Below the pieces are notes generated by a model. It did not search any database and was not told the origin of the DNA. It was given only the letters and a program-made list of their open reading frames with translations. From NCBI RefSeq assembly GCF_002284565.1, contig NZ_NPKI01000015.1:372001-436000 (forward strand): a DNA stretch of 64,000 nucleotides, read 5' to 3'. This DNA comes from Mesorhizobium mediterraneum. GTDB taxonomy: Bacteria; Pseudomonadota; Alphaproteobacteria; Rhizobiales; Rhizobiaceae. Position 1 is the stretch's first letter, and each line of letters begins with the position of its first letter. A program made the translations under genes and the position numbers. Shown piece by piece: positions 1-10,769 of this stretch.

Positions 1-235
1 GGCGTTTTCTATCACCCGCGCGCCGACCGTCGGTTTCCTGGTGCAGTTGATCAAGTCGACCGCGCTGACCTCAATCATCGGTTTCGAGGAACTGGTCAGG
101 ACATCCAACGCCATCAACAATGCGACCTTCGAGCCGTTCACCGTGTATGGGCTGGTCGCTTTGATCTTCTTCATCATGTGCTTCCCGCTGACGCAATACG
201 CACGTTCGCTTGAACGACGGGCAACTAAAAACTAG
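1..235 (+). CDS. Polar amino-acid ABC transporter permease, C-terminal part (partial)
   Basis: The reading frame is open from the left edge (first full codon at base 2) to a TAG at 233-235, so the start lies outside the window. The visible tail of about 77 residues carries the permease-like stretch STALTSIIGFEELVR, then a hydrophobic last membrane segment and a basic end. This matches the C-terminus of HisM/GlnP-type inner-membrane permeases, which form the channel for amino acids delivered by a periplasmic binding protein. The in-frame GTG at 41 is internal, not a start. The exact substrate cannot be told from this fragment. Confidence 0.8.
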   Translation, partial: AFSITRAPTVGFLVQLIKSTALTSIIGFEELVRTSNAINNATFEPFTVYGLVALIFFIMCFPLTQYARSLERRATKN

Positions 236-362
236 GACGCCGGTTCTGCGACTAGCGCTCGGATGCCTCCTTAACCGTGTTTCCGGTCACCTCTTCGGAG
301 CTATCTCCTTGTTGGAAGAAGAGTTCTGTGTACTCTCCACATACTTTAGGAAGGGCTTGGGG

Positions 363-728
363 ATGAGAATTGCAATGTTCGTCGCGTTGGCAGCGACGGT
401 GGCCGGATGCGCGATCTCTCCGGTCGACTATGGAGCGTCGCTTTCGAAGCAAGACCAGAAATGGGCGTCGCCGGGATGCCAGCAAGCCCGCATGGAGGCC
501 TCGGACTACGACGCTCGCGAAAAAAAGCAGCCGGGTTGGGGGACCGGCGTCTTTCTTGGCCCGTACGGATTAGGGCTCGCAGCAGCCATCAAGGAGCACC
601 AGCAGAAGCAACGAAAATTGTTCGCCCGCGAGGTGCACCTGCGGTGCTCAAGTCTTCCACTGCCAACGGAGTTGCAACGCGATTTAAGCCCCCAGGCCGC
701 GAGTGCAAATCAGACGAAATACCCATAG
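363..728 (+). CDS. Small putative lipoprotein of unknown function
   Basis: The 121-residue product begins with a short signal peptide ending in a lipobox (TVAGC, Cys about residue 16), so it is probably lipid-anchored on the periplasmic side. I chose ATG 363 because it places the signal peptide at the N-terminus and has the purine-rich AGGAAGG upstream. The longer frame from 210 would bury the signal sequence. The rest is polar, with a short Gly-rich patch (about residues 58-75) that could be membrane-associated. No family is recognised, and its neighbours (amino-acid permease, MATE exporter) give no functional clue. Confidence 0.55.
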   Translation: MRIAMFVALAATVAGCAISPVDYGASLSKQDQKWASPGCQQARMEASDYDAREKKQPGWGTGVFLGPYGLGLAAAIKEHQQKQRKLFAREVHLRCSSLPLPTELQRDLSPQAASANQTKYP

Positions 729-768
729 ACGTCACGACCCGCGCTCCTTCGTGACGGTGCCGCTTTCA

Positions 769-2172
769 TCAATGCCCAAAGGAGATCGGCGGCGCGATCC
801 TGTCCCGCCGCAGCCAGCGCGCCAAAAGCAGCGCCGCCACCACCGCCAATCCCAACGACAGGCCGATCCAGATGCCGACGCCGTTGAGCCCGGAATGGAA
901 GGCCAGCAGCACGCCGAGCGGCAGGCCGATGCCCCAATAGCCGATCGCGGCATAGATCATCGGCACCGTGGTGTCGTGCAGGCCGCGCAGCATGCCGGCG
1001 GCCACGGCCTGCGCTCCGTCGAAAATCTGGAACAGCGCGGCAAAGGCCAGGAACGACACGGCAAGCCCGATCACCCTGGCATTGGCCGGGTTACCGAGGT
1101 CGATGAAAGCGCTGATCAGCAATTGCGGCCACAGGATCATCGCCAATCCCATCAGCGCCATGAAGGAGACGCCGATGACAAAGGCGGTCCAGCCGGCGCG
1201 GGAGACACCTTCCGCATCGCTGGCGCCATGGGCCAGCCCGACGCGCACCGTCGCCGCCTGGTTCAGGCCAAGCGGCACCATGAAGGAGATCGATGCGATC
1301 TGGATGGCAATGGCATGCGCCGCGAGCGAGTCCGCATCGATCAGGCCCATGAGAAGCGCCGCAGCATTGAAGATCGTCACCTCGAACGCCAGGAGGCCGG
1401 CGATCGGCAGGCCGAGCCGCAGCAGGCCCTTGAAGCGCGGCCAGTCGGCCCGCCAGAAGCGCCCGAACAGACGGTAGCGGCGAAACTTCGGCTCAAGCAT
1501 CACCACCGCCGCCATGCCGACGAACATCAGCATGCTCGACAGCGTGGTGGCGAGGCCGGAGCCGGCAATACCCATCGAAGGAATGCCGAGATTGCCGAAC
1601 ATGAACACCCAGTTGAAGAGGGCGTTGCAGGCGACGGCAACGAAGACGATGACCAGCGCCCAGCCCGGCCGCTCCAGCGCCGAGATGAACGAGCGCAGGA
1701 CGATGTACCCGTAGAAGGGCAGCACCGCCCATTCGAGCCAGCGCAGGTAGATGCCGGCCTGATGCGCGAGCGCCGGCTCCTGGCCCATGGCCAGCAACAC
1801 GGCCTCGCCGTGCCAGAGAAAGATCCAGATCGGAATGCAGATGAGGATCGCCAGCCACAGGCCCTGGCGCACGGTGCGGCGTAGGTCGCGCACCGAATGA
1901 CGACGGCGGCCGAGCTCGGTGGCGATCATTGGCGAGGTCGCCAGCATCAGGCCGAGCCCGAAGATCAGCGGCATGAAATAGAGGTTGGCGCCGAGGGCGC
2001 CGCTGGCCAGCGTGTCCGGACCCAGCCGTCCCATCATCATGACGTCGGTGGCAGTCATCGCGGTCTGGCCGAGATTGGTGAGCACCATCGGCCAGGCGAG
2101 CGCCAGCGTCGCCCTGATTTCCTGACGCCAAAGGTTTTCCGGCGCGCGAGCGCCGGCTTCGATCGCAGACAT
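769..2172 (-). CDS. MATE family multidrug/toxin efflux transporter
   Basis: The 467-residue integral membrane protein has about twelve hydrophobic segments. Its N-terminal stretch (residues 26-45, LAWPMVLTNLGQTAM) is the first-helix signature of MATE/NorM exporters, and the second half repeats the fold, as expected for two pseudo-symmetric six-helix bundles. These inner-membrane proteins export organic cations and drugs using a Na+ or H+ gradient. Length is typical for the family. It stands alone, with a 289-base gap to the histidine phosphatase on the other strand. Substrate is unknown. Long antisense frames over this gene are shadows of its GC-rich codons. Confidence 0.9.
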   Translation of the reverse strand: MSAIEAGARAPENLWRQEIRATLALAWPMVLTNLGQTAMTATDVMMMGRLGPDTLASGALGANLYFMPLIFGLGLMLATSPMIATELGRRRHSVRDLRRTVRQGLWLAILICIPIWIFLWHGEAVLLAMGQEPALAHQAGIYLRWLEWAVLPFYGYIVLRSFISALERPGWALVIVFVAVACNALFNWVFMFGNLGIPSMGIAGSGLATTLSSMLMFVGMAAVVMLEPKFRRYRLFGRFWRADWPRFKGLLRLGLPIAGLLAFEVTIFNAAALLMGLIDADSLAAHAIAIQIASISFMVPLGLNQAATVRVGLAHGASDAEGVSRAGWTAFVIGVSFMALMGLAMILWPQLLISAFIDLGNPANARVIGLAVSFLAFAALFQIFDGAQAVAAGMLRGLHDTTVPMIYAAIGYWGIGLPLGVLLAFHSGLNGVGIWIGLSLGLAVVAALLLARWLRRDRIAPPISFGH

Positions 2173-2461
2173 TTTTTCGCCTATCCGATTGCGGCGCGTC
2201 GGCTAAAGCCGGAAGCCACGTCTCAGCGCGGAAAATGGCCGTGATCGGCCCGGATTCCGCATTAACCGCATGGCTTGTCTACGAAATGGGCAGCTATGGC
2301 AAGAGGCTGACGCGGGGAAGGGTTAAGCCAGCAAAGTCGCAGAGGTCTCAATCATGCCTATTGGCGCGCCTATTGGAGAAAGCATGGAAGCCACTATAGT
2401 TTGCGTTGTGGCCAATCCGACACCGGCAGGCGGCGTACAGATTTCATCGAAAGGCATGCGG

Positions 2462-3040
2462 ATGAGCGCGTTTCTCGAAATCTATCTGGTTCGGCATGGC
2501 GAGACGGAATGGAGCGCCTCCGGAAAGCACACCGGCCTGACCGACATACCGTTGACGCCTGCCGGCGAGGAGGCGGCCGGGCGGATCGCTGAGCGGTTGC
2601 AGGGCCTTTCGTTCCAGGCTGTCTGGTCGAGCCCGTCTCAGCGCGCCTTCAAGACTTGCACGCTGGCCGGCTTCGGCTCGGCCTGCGTGAAGCTGGCCGA
2701 TCTGGCGGAATGGGATTACGGCGCTTACGAGGGCCTGACCACCAAGCAGATCCTCATCGAGCGTCCAGGCTGGCGTCTCTTTCGCGACGGCTGCCCAAGC
2801 GGCGAAGCGGCGCAGGATGTCGGCGCGAGGGCGGACCGGATCGTCAACCAACTGCGCGAGGTCGGCGGCAATGTCCTGGTTTTCTCAAGCGCTCATTTCC
2901 TGCGGGTGCTGGCCGCGCGCTGGCTCGGCCTGCCGCCGCAAGATGGCGCCCTCTTCGTCCTGGATACCGCCAGCATAAGCGTGCTCGGCTACGAGCACGA
3001 CCTCGGCGAACCGATTGTCCGGCGCTGGAACCAGAGATAG
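2462..3040 (+). CDS. Histidine phosphatase family protein (phosphoglycerate mutase-like)
   Basis: The product has the N-terminal RHGET motif (catalytic His at residue 12) that takes up the phosphate, a conserved SPSQRAFKT segment, and the second catalytic histidine in SSAHFLRV. It is about 190 residues, typical of the SixA/CobC/PhoE branch of small acid phosphatases rather than true glycolytic mutase. ATG 2462 is preferred, with AAAGG seven bases upstream. ATG 2456 and a still longer frame from 2354 are possible. It stands alone between convergent or divergent neighbours. The substrate is unknown. Confidence 0.85.
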   Translation: MSAFLEIYLVRHGETEWSASGKHTGLTDIPLTPAGEEAAGRIAERLQGLSFQAVWSSPSQRAFKTCTLAGFGSACVKLADLAEWDYGAYEGLTTKQILIERPGWRLFRDGCPSGEAAQDVGARADRIVNQLREVGGNVLVFSSAHFLRVLAARWLGLPPQDGALFVLDTASISVLGYEHDLGEPIVRRWNQR

Positions 3041-3060
3041 CAGACGCATTGCACGCTGTT

Positions 3061-4647
3061 CTATCTGATCGCGTCCAGCGCCTGCCTCTGCCGATGCATC
3101 TCCAAAAACACGCGGTAGTCGCGATCGAACCGGCCGGCGGCAGCCGGATTCGACGCCCGCTTCCTGCCGCCCTGCTGCATGGCGACGCAAGCGGCGTTCA
3201 GATCGGGGAAAAGCCCGGCGGCGGTGGCCGCGACCATGCCGGTGCCGAGCAGCACCGCCTCGTCGGCGAGCGGCTCGACCACCGTGCAGCCGGTGGCGTC
3301 GGCGTAAAGCTCCATCAGCAGCGGGTTCTTGGTGTGCCCGCCGGTGACATGCAGCGTGTCGATCAGATAGCCGTTCTCGTTCAGTGCCTCCAGCACATGG
3401 CGCACGCCGAGCGCGATGCCGACGGCGGTGCGCCAATAGAGCTTGCACAGGCTGTCGAATGAGGAATCCAGCGTCAGTCCGCTGATGACGCCGACCGCAT
3501 GCGGATCGGCGAGTGGCGAGCGGTTGCCGTGGAAATCCGGCAGCACATGCAGCCTTGCCGCAAGGTTCTGCCCCTCGACGGCGCGCAACTCGGCGACACG
3601 CCGGGCGATCCTGGCGTGCATGGCGGCGTCCGGCTCACCGCCGGCGCCATGCCAGCGGATGATATGGTCGAGCAGCGCGCCGGTGGCCGATTGACCGCCT
3701 TCCGACAGCCAAAGCTTGGGAAGGCCCGCCCCATAGTAAGGACCCCAGACGCCGGCAAAGGGTTGCGGATCGGGCGACATCGCCATGACGCAGCTCGACG
3801 TGCCGGCGATCAGCGCCAGATGGCGGCCGATATTGGCTTCGTCGCCGGCAAAGCCGCCGAGGACGCCAAGCGCGCCGGCATAGGCATCAATGACGCCGGC
3901 GCCGACCCGGCATTTTTCGGTCAAGCCAAGCTCAGCTGCAGCTTCCGCGCTCAGCCGGCCGATATCGGTGCCGACCGGGCTGGCCTTGTCAGGCAGATTG
4001 CCATGCTCGAAAAGGTCGCCAAGGCCGACGGCTTCGAAGAAGCTGCGCCGCCAGCCGGTTTCCTCATGCGCCAGATAGGTCCACTTGGCGGTCAGCGTGC
4101 ACTGCGAACGGGCAAGCGAGCCGGTCGCCTTCCAGGTGAGAAAGTCGGTGAGGTCGAATAAATAGCCGGCTTCATTCCATGTTCCGGGCAGGTTGCGCTT
4201 CAGCCACATCAGCTTCGGCGTCGCCATTTCCGGCGACATGACGCCGCCAATATAGTCGAGCACGGCATGGCCGCTTTCGGTGCATTCATCCGCCTCGGCA
4301 ATGGCGCGGTGATCGAGCCAGACGACGGTGTCCCAGCGCCTTTCGCCCGACACCGACACGCTGAGCTGGCCACCATCCCTGCCCCGCACCACGAGCGAGC
4401 AGGTGGCATCGAAGGAGATGCCAACGATATTCTCCGGCGCCACGCCGGCCTTTTCGCGGGCGGCGCGCACCGCAACGCAGACCGCCGACCAGATATCTTG
4501 CGAATCATGTTCGGCGTGATCCGCCTTCGGCCGGTTCATGACGATCGGGTGCTCGGCGCGACCGAGCAAGGTGCCTCCGGTGTCGAGAATGCCCGCGCGG
4601 GCGCTCCCGGTGCCGACATCGACCGCGCAAACGAAACTTTTCGTCAA
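3061..4647 (-). CDS. FGGY-family carbohydrate kinase (ribulokinase-like)
   Basis: The 528-residue protein has the N-terminal FGGY phosphate-binding loop (DVGTGSARAGILD, residues 10-22) and the C-terminal GGHTKNPLL and GTGMVAA nucleotide-binding motifs of the hexokinase/actin fold. The D-ribulokinase-like branch phosphorylates ketopentoses in the cytoplasm. In this operon the likely substrates are ketoses made by the upstream polyol dehydrogenases, such as D-ribulose or D-xylulose, which is inference. The start is a TTG that overlaps the HAD stop codon (TTGA), so translation is probably coupled. It is the last gene of the polyol operon. Confidence 0.85.
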   Translation of the reverse strand: MTKSFVCAVDVGTGSARAGILDTGGTLLGRAEHPIVMNRPKADHAEHDSQDIWSAVCVAVRAAREKAGVAPENIVGISFDATCSLVVRGRDGGQLSVSVSGERRWDTVVWLDHRAIAEADECTESGHAVLDYIGGVMSPEMATPKLMWLKRNLPGTWNEAGYLFDLTDFLTWKATGSLARSQCTLTAKWTYLAHEETGWRRSFFEAVGLGDLFEHGNLPDKASPVGTDIGRLSAEAAAELGLTEKCRVGAGVIDAYAGALGVLGGFAGDEANIGRHLALIAGTSSCVMAMSPDPQPFAGVWGPYYGAGLPKLWLSEGGQSATGALLDHIIRWHGAGGEPDAAMHARIARRVAELRAVEGQNLAARLHVLPDFHGNRSPLADPHAVGVISGLTLDSSFDSLCKLYWRTAVGIALGVRHVLEALNENGYLIDTLHVTGGHTKNPLLMELYADATGCTVVEPLADEAVLLGTGMVAATAAGLFPDLNAACVAMQQGGRKRASNPAAAGRFDRDYRVFLEMHRQRQALDAIR

Positions 4648-5327
4648 GGTGTTCCTGCTCTCGCTCCCAGGCCTGCAATCAGATCAGGCAATTGCAGCAT
4701 GTCAGCGAATATAAAGTCCGGCTCACTCGACGCAAGCCGCGCTTTCAGTGCCGGGTTGCCAGTATGTGAGCCGCCGGTGAAGGCAAGGACGCGCATGCCT
4801 GCCGCCCGTGCCGCCTCGATGCCGGCGGGGCTGTCCTCGATGACCAGACAATTTTGCGGGATTGCTCCCATTTTGGCGGCTGCGTGGAGAAAAAGGTCCG
4901 GCGCCGGCTTGCCCCGCGCGACCATGGCGGCGCTGAACAGATGCGGCTCCAAGAGCTCGAGCAGCCCGGTGACGTCGAGCGCATAACGGATGCGGTCCAG
5001 CGTGCCGGAGGAGGCGACGCAGCATGGCAGCCCGAGCCTCGCCAGAACCTGCCCGATGCCGGGGATCGGTTTCAGCTCCTCGCGAAACTTGCGCATCAGC
5101 TCGACACGCATCCCGGTCAGATGCTGGTCGGTGATATCAATCCCGAAGTCGCTAAGAAGAATTTCGCGAACGCTTTTCATGCTCTTGCCGAGAAAATGCT
5201 CATAGGCGAGCTCCTCGCTGACATCACCGCCTGCGAGCGTGATCATGCCAAGCAGCGCCGCGACGGACAGCGTCTCGCTGTCGACCAGCACGCCGTCGCA
5301 GTCGAAGATGACCAGATCAGGCGTCAT
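4644..5327 (-). CDS. HAD-superfamily hydrolase (sugar-phosphatase/phosphoglucomutase-like)
   Basis: The product is 227 residues. Motif I is FDCDGVLVDS (nucleophile Asp9, acid Asp11), motif II is in CCVASSGT, the motif III lysine precedes PAPDLFL, and motif IV is VIEDSPAGIEAA. Together these are the subfamily IA set with a helical cap after motif I. Such enzymes remove phosphate from small sugar or polyol phosphates. It sits between mtlK and the FGGY kinase, overlapping the latter by four bases, so it is part of the polyol operon. It may clear dead-end sugar phosphates; the exact substrate is unknown. Confidence 0.85.
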   Translation of the reverse strand: MTPDLVIFDCDGVLVDSETLSVAALLGMITLAGGDVSEELAYEHFLGKSMKSVREILLSDFGIDITDQHLTGMRVELMRKFREELKPIPGIGQVLARLGLPCCVASSGTLDRIRYALDVTGLLELLEPHLFSAAMVARGKPAPDLFLHAAAKMGAIPQNCLVIEDSPAGIEAARAAGMRVLAFTGGSHTGNPALKARLASSEPDFIFADMLQLPDLIAGLGARAGTP

Positions 5328-5367
5328 TGCAGGGCCTTCATGGGCGAGACTTCATGGGCAGCCGATT

Positions 5368-6846
<1,479 letters not shown>

Positions 6847-6870
6847 TTGCTTTTTATCCTGGGCGGGACG

Positions 6871-6905
6871 GCTCTTCTCCCCGTGGAGGAAACGGGGAGA
6901 AGAGC
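6871..6905 (-). terminator. Strong intercistronic hairpin between smoS and mtlK
   Basis: The arms GCTCTTCTCCCCGT (6871-6884) and ACGGGGAGAAGAGC (6892-6905) are exact inverted complements of 14 bases around a 7-base loop. There is no clear U-run on the minus strand, so it looks like an attenuator or mRNA-processing/stability hairpin inside the operon rather than a full terminator. That role is inferred. Confidence 0.5.
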
Positions 6906-6918
6906 GCCTTCGCCCCCC

Positions 6919-7689
6919 TCAACTCATCCACTGGCCACCGTCGACATTGTAGGTCTGGGCGACGATGTACTCGGCGTCCTCGCTTGCCAGGAACACCGCC
7001 ATGCCGGTGAGGTCTTGCGCCGTGCCCATGCGGCCATAAGGCACCGCCTCGCCGACCAGCCGCTTCTTCTCGCCTTTCGGCCGGTTCTCGTACTTGGCGA
7101 ACAGGGAATCGACATGATCCCAGTGCTCGCCGTCGACGACGCCCGGCGCGATGGCATTGACGTTGATGCGGTGCTTGATCAGATCGAGCCCAGCGGACTG
7201 GGTGAGCGAGATGACGGCGGCCTTGGTGGCGCAATAGACGCCAACCAGCGCCTCGCCGCGGCGCCCGGCCTGGCTCGCCATGTTGATGATCTTGCCGCCC
7301 TTGCCCCGGGCGATCATCGAGCGGGCGGCTGCCTGCAGCATGAACAGCGTGCCGGCGACATTGACGGAAAACAGACGATCGTAACTCGCTTTGGTGATCT
7401 CGACGATCGGCGCCAGGTCGAACAAAGCGGCGTTGTTGATCAGGATGTCCAGCCCGCCGGTCCTTGTCTCGACCGCTTTCACCGCCGCCTCGATCGAAGC
7501 GAGGTCGGTGACGTCGAGCTTGACCGCATAGGCTTTCGCACCGATCTCGGAAGCCGTCTTTTCCGCAGCTTCGAGATTGATGTCGCCGATCGCAACCGTG
7601 GCGCCCTCGCGCGCAAAGGCTTCGGCGAACGCCCTGCCGATGCCGCGCGCCGAACCGGTGATCAGCGCCGATTTACCCTCGAGCCTCAT
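6919..7689 (-). CDS. smoS: Sorbitol (L-iditol 2-) dehydrogenase, SDR family
   Basis: The 256-residue short-chain dehydrogenase has the Rossmann glycine motif TGSARGIG (residues 11-18), NNAA at 85-88, and the catalytic set Ser139, Tyr152, Lys156. It closely resembles the Rhodobacter SmoS type, which oxidises D-glucitol to D-fructose and galactitol to tagatose with NAD+. Its start overlaps the smoK stop codon (ATGA), so the two are translationally coupled. Gene order with the smoEFGK transporter and mtlK supports the assignment. Confidence 0.92.
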   Translation of the reverse strand: MRLEGKSALITGSARGIGRAFAEAFAREGATVAIGDINLEAAEKTASEIGAKAYAVKLDVTDLASIEAAVKAVETRTGGLDILINNAALFDLAPIVEITKASYDRLFSVNVAGTLFMLQAAARSMIARGKGGKIINMASQAGRRGEALVGVYCATKAAVISLTQSAGLDLIKHRINVNAIAPGVVDGEHWDHVDSLFAKYENRPKGEKKRLVGEAVPYGRMGTAQDLTGMAVFLASEDAEYIVAQTYNVDGGQWMS

Positions 7690-8690
7690 TGCATCATGGC
7701 CTTTCCGTCGGCGCCGAAGCGGTGCAGCTTGGCCTTGTCCGGAGTCAGATAGATCGTGTCGCCGTGATCGACGGACAGTTCGCCGTCGGCGCGCACAGTC
7801 AGCGGACCGACGCCGTCCGCTTGCACGTGCAAAAATGTATCGGAGCCAAGGTGCTCGGCGACACCGACCGTGGCCTTCCAGTCACCCGTTGTCGTTGAAA
7901 TGTTCATATGCTCCGGACGGATACCGACGGTCCTGGCGCCGTACTTGGCCGCCGGCGCGCCTTCGATCAGGTTCATCTTCGGCGAGCCGATGAAGCCCGC
8001 GACGAACAGGTTCTTCGGCGTCTTGTAGAGTTCCATCGGCGAGCCGACCTGCTCGACATTGCCGGCATTGAGCACGACGATCTTGTCGGCCATGGTCATC
8101 GCCTCGACCTGGTCGTGGGTGACGTAAACCATCGTCGTCTTGAGCTGATGATGCAGCTCACTGATTTCCAGCCGCATGGTGCCGCGCAGGGCCGCGTCGA
8201 GGTTGGACAAAGGTTCGTCGAACAGGAAGGCCGAAGGCTGGCGCACGATGGCGCGGCCGATGGCGACGCGCTGGCGCTGACCGCCGGAGAGCTGCCCGGG
8301 GCGGCGTTCGAGATAGTTGGTGAGATTCAAGATGCGCGCCGCGTCCTTCACCTTCCTGTCGATGGTCGCCTGGTCCTCTCCTGCCATCTTCAGCGGAAAG
8401 GCGATGTTCTTGGCCACCGTCATATGCGGGTAGAGCGCATAGGACTGGAACACCATGGCCAGCTTGCGCTTGGCCGGTGCCTCGCCGGTCACGTCGCGGC
8501 CGTCGATGTTGATGGTGCCGGCGGTGGTGTCCTCCAGCCCGGCGATCAGCCGCAGCAGCGTGGACTTGCCGCAGCCCGACGGGCCGACGAAGACGACGAA
8601 CTCGCCGTTCTCGATGACCAGATCGATGCCCGGAATGATGATCGTCGACCCGAAGGACTTGGAGACGTTCTTGAGCGTGATGTTTCCCAT
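7686..8690 (-). CDS. smoK: Polyol ABC transporter ATP-binding protein
   Basis: The 334-residue ATPase is of the MalK/UgpC type. Walker A is GPSGCGKST (36-44), the Q-loop is in FQSYALYPH, the signature is LSGGQ (134-138), Walker B is FLFDEP, and the switch histidine is in [11 protein letters not shown]-terminal OB-type regulatory domain begins about residue 235. It energises import of sorbitol/mannitol through SmoF and SmoG at the inner membrane. There are 51 bases to smoG upstream and a four-base overlap with smoS downstream. It carries its own GGAGGAAACC ribosome-binding site. Confidence 0.93.
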   Translation of the reverse strand: MGNITLKNVSKSFGSTIIIPGIDLVIENGEFVVFVGPSGCGKSTLLRLIAGLEDTTAGTINIDGRDVTGEAPAKRKLAMVFQSYALYPHMTVAKNIAFPLKMAGEDQATIDRKVKDAARILNLTNYLERRPGQLSGGQRQRVAIGRAIVRQPSAFLFDEPLSNLDAALRGTMRLEISELHHQLKTTMVYVTHDQVEAMTMADKIVVLNAGNVEQVGSPMELYKTPKNLFVAGFIGSPKMNLIEGAPAAKYGARTVGIRPEHMNISTTTGDWKATVGVAEHLGSDTFLHVQADGVGPLTVRADGELSVDHGDTIYLTPDKAKLHRFGADGKAMMQ

Positions 8691-8741
8691 GGTTTCCTCC
8701 CCGAGGGGTTATTTTTCGTCTGATGCTTCAGGCAATGTCCG

Positions 8742-9566
8742 TCACTTCACGGCGCCAAAGGTCAGGCCGCGCACCAGCTGCTTCTGGCTGAACCAGCCCA
8801 TGATCAGGATCGGCGCGATCGCCAGCGTCGAGGCCGCCGACAGCTTGGCCCAGAACAACCCTTGAGGGCTTGAGAAGGAGCTGATGAAGGCGGTGAGGGG
8901 TGCTGCCTCGGTGGTGGTCAGCCGGATCGTCCAGAACGCCTCGTTCCACGCCAGGATGATGTTGAGCAGCATCGTCGAGGCGATGCCCGGCACCGCCATC
9001 GGCGTCAGCACATAGACGATCTCGTTCCAGAGCGAGGCGCCGTCCATGCGCGCCGCTTCCAATATCTCGCCGGGGATCTCGCGGAAATAGGTGTAGAGCA
9101 TCCACACCACGATCGGCAGGTTGATCAGCATCAGCATGATCATCAGGCCGATGCGGCTGTCGAGCAATCCGGTATCGCGGAAGATCAGGTAGATCGGGAA
9201 CAGCACGGCAACCGCCGGCATCATCTTGGTGGAAAGCATCCACATCAGGATGTCCTTGGTCCACTTGCCCGGCGAGAACGCCATCGACCATGCCGCCGGT
9301 ATGGCGACAAGCAAGGCCAGAATGGTCGAGCCGACCGACAGGAATACCGAGTTGAGGAAGAACTTGAAGTAGCCGCTCTGCGCCTCGACCGCGGTATAGC
9401 TCTCCGTGGTTCCCGACGGAAACAGGTTGAAGCCCTGGATGGCCTCCTGCTCCGACTTGAACGAGGTGATGATCGTATACAGGATCGGGAAGAAGACCAG
9501 CAGGGCGACGATCCAGGCGGCCGCGGTCGCAATCGTCTTGTGCTGGGTGCTGACTGCACGTGCCAT
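8742..9566 (-). CDS. smoG: Polyol ABC transporter permease (MalG type)
   Basis: This inner-membrane permease of about 274 residues has six predicted hydrophobic segments and the EAA loop EILEAARMDGAS that docks on the ATPase. The C-terminal QKQLVRGLTFGAVK is typical of MalG-like sugar permeases. I chose ATG 9566 (MARAVSTQ), which has a GGAGGACC ribosome-binding site; the frame extends to 9632 but that part runs into a repeat element. It pairs with SmoF to form the channel for sorbitol/mannitol. Confidence 0.92.
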   Translation of the reverse strand: MARAVSTQHKTIATAAAWIVALLVFFPILYTIITSFKSEQEAIQGFNLFPSGTTESYTAVEAQSGYFKFFLNSVFLSVGSTILALLVAIPAAWSMAFSPGKWTKDILMWMLSTKMMPAVAVLFPIYLIFRDTGLLDSRIGLMIMLMLINLPIVVWMLYTYFREIPGEILEAARMDGASLWNEIVYVLTPMAVPGIASTMLLNIILAWNEAFWTIRLTTTEAAPLTAFISSFSSPQGLFWAKLSAASTLAIAPILIMGWFSQKQLVRGLTFGAVK

Positions 9567-9607
9567 GGTCAGGTCCTCCCGTATCGGCGATGTTGGCGGC
9601 AGGGTCG

Positions 9608-9744
9608 ACCCCCACTCCGGTTTGCTGCGCAAACCACCTCTCCCCCGATCGACGGGGTAGAGGAAGGGCGCGGCTTCGATGCAGGCGTTTCCTCTCCCCC
9701 GGGCAGGGGGAGAGGTGTCCCGCGTAGCGGGACGGAGTGGGGGT
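9608..9744. repeat. Composite intergenic palindrome (copy A)
   Basis: The outer arms ACCCCCACTCCG (9608-9619) and CGGAGTGGGGGT (9733-9744) are exact complements. Nested inside are smaller hairpins such as TTTGCTGCGCAAA, CCTCTCCCCC with GGGGGAGAGG, and TCCCGCGTAGCGGGA. The element fills the 207-base gap between smoF and smoG, so it is probably transcribed within the operon. It resembles rhizobial intergenic mosaic palindromes and has relatives at 29044, 30500 and 61697. Confidence 0.7.
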
Positions 9745-9773
9745 GGTTCAGCGCACGCAGCATCGTTTCCTCC

Positions 9774-10646
9774 CTATTTGTCCAGGTTCTTGCCGACCGC
9801 GCGCATGGCGAAGAAGGCGACGATGTTGGCGAGAATGACGGCGAGGATACCGCCGGCGGATGCTTGGCCGATTTTGAACTCCAGCAGCGCCTTCTGGTAG
9901 ACGAGGAAGGGCAGGTTGGTGGAGGCGTAACCGGGGCCGCCATTGGTGGTGACGAGGATCTCGGCATAGACCGACAGCAGGAAGATCGTCTGGATCAGGA
10001 TGACGACGGTGATGGCGCGCGACATGTGCGGCAGCGTCAGATAGATGAAGCGGCTGATGAAGCCGGCCCCGTCCATCTCGGCGGCCTCTTTCTGCTCGCC
10101 GTCTAACGACTGCAGCGAGGTCAAAAGAATCAATGTCGCAAATGGCAGCCACTGCCAGGCGACGATGATGATGATCGCCAGCATGGGATATTGCCCGAAC
10201 CAGTCGATCGGCTGCCCGCCGAAGAAGCGCGCAATATCGGCAAAGACGCCGTATTGCGGATGCATGATCATGTTCTTCCAGACCAGCGCTGCCACCGGCG
10301 GCATGACGAAGAACGGCGAGATGACGAGGATGCGGACGATGCCCTGTCCCCATATCGGCTGATCGAGCAGGAGGGCCAGCAGGATGCCGCCGATCACCGT
10401 GATCAAAAGCACGCTGACCACGAGGATAAGCGTGTTGAGGATCGACTGCAGGAATGCCGGGTTTGAATAGAAGAGCGCGTAGTTCGAGAAGCCGACGAAC
10501 CCGTCGCGGATCGGGTTGAGCGGGTTGTACTGCTGGAAGGAGAACCACAGGGTGAACGCCAGCGGCACGATCATCCAGACGAACAGCAGCACCACGGATG
10601 GCGCCATCATGAAGCGGGCAAGCGAACGGGTCTGCTGAGTAGCCAT
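9774..10646 (-). CDS. smoF: Polyol ABC transporter permease (MalF type)
   Basis: The permease has about 290 residues and six hydrophobic segments, with the EAA docking loop QKEAAEMDGAG before the last helices and the segment TNGGPGYAST common in MalF-like sugar permeases. ATG 10646 (MATQQ) is favoured because GAAGGG lies eight bases upstream; a GTG three codons earlier is possible. It acts with SmoG in the inner membrane. The 123 bases to smoE contain a stem-loop, which fits stronger expression of the binding protein than of the permeases. Confidence 0.92.
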   Translation of the reverse strand: MATQQTRSLARFMMAPSVVLLFVWMIVPLAFTLWFSFQQYNPLNPIRDGFVGFSNYALFYSNPAFLQSILNTLILVVSVLLITVIGGILLALLLDQPIWGQGIVRILVISPFFVMPPVAALVWKNMIMHPQYGVFADIARFFGGQPIDWFGQYPMLAIIIIVAWQWLPFATLILLTSLQSLDGEQKEAAEMDGAGFISRFIYLTLPHMSRAITVVILIQTIFLLSVYAEILVTTNGGPGYASTNLPFLVYQKALLEFKIGQASAGGILAVILANIVAFFAMRAVGKNLDK

Positions 10647-10693
10647 GACGGTCACCCTTCAAAGGTCAGCCAAATTTTCGAAAGTGTGAAGGT

Positions 10694-10721
10694 GGCCGCC
10701 CGAACTGGGATTCGGGCGGCC
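10694..10721 (-). terminator. Stem-loop downstream of smoE
   Basis: The arms GGCCGCCCGAA (10694-10704) and TTCGGGCGGCC (10711-10721) are exact complements of 11 bases with a 6-base loop. It lies just after the smoE stop and before smoF on the transcribed strand, with no U-run. Stem-loops at this position usually protect the binding-protein message or cause partial termination; that is known for other binding-protein operons and inferred here. Confidence 0.55.
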
Positions 10722-10769
10722 CCTTTGCCGGCCATGATAGGCAACCGGCGTTCGGCACCGGGAGGAGCC

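Noticed and set aside
703..1884. 393-residue plus-strand frame over the MATE gene
   Set aside because: Antisense shadow of GC-rich codons; Arg/His/Gln-rich with no domain, while the minus strand codes a clear MATE protein.
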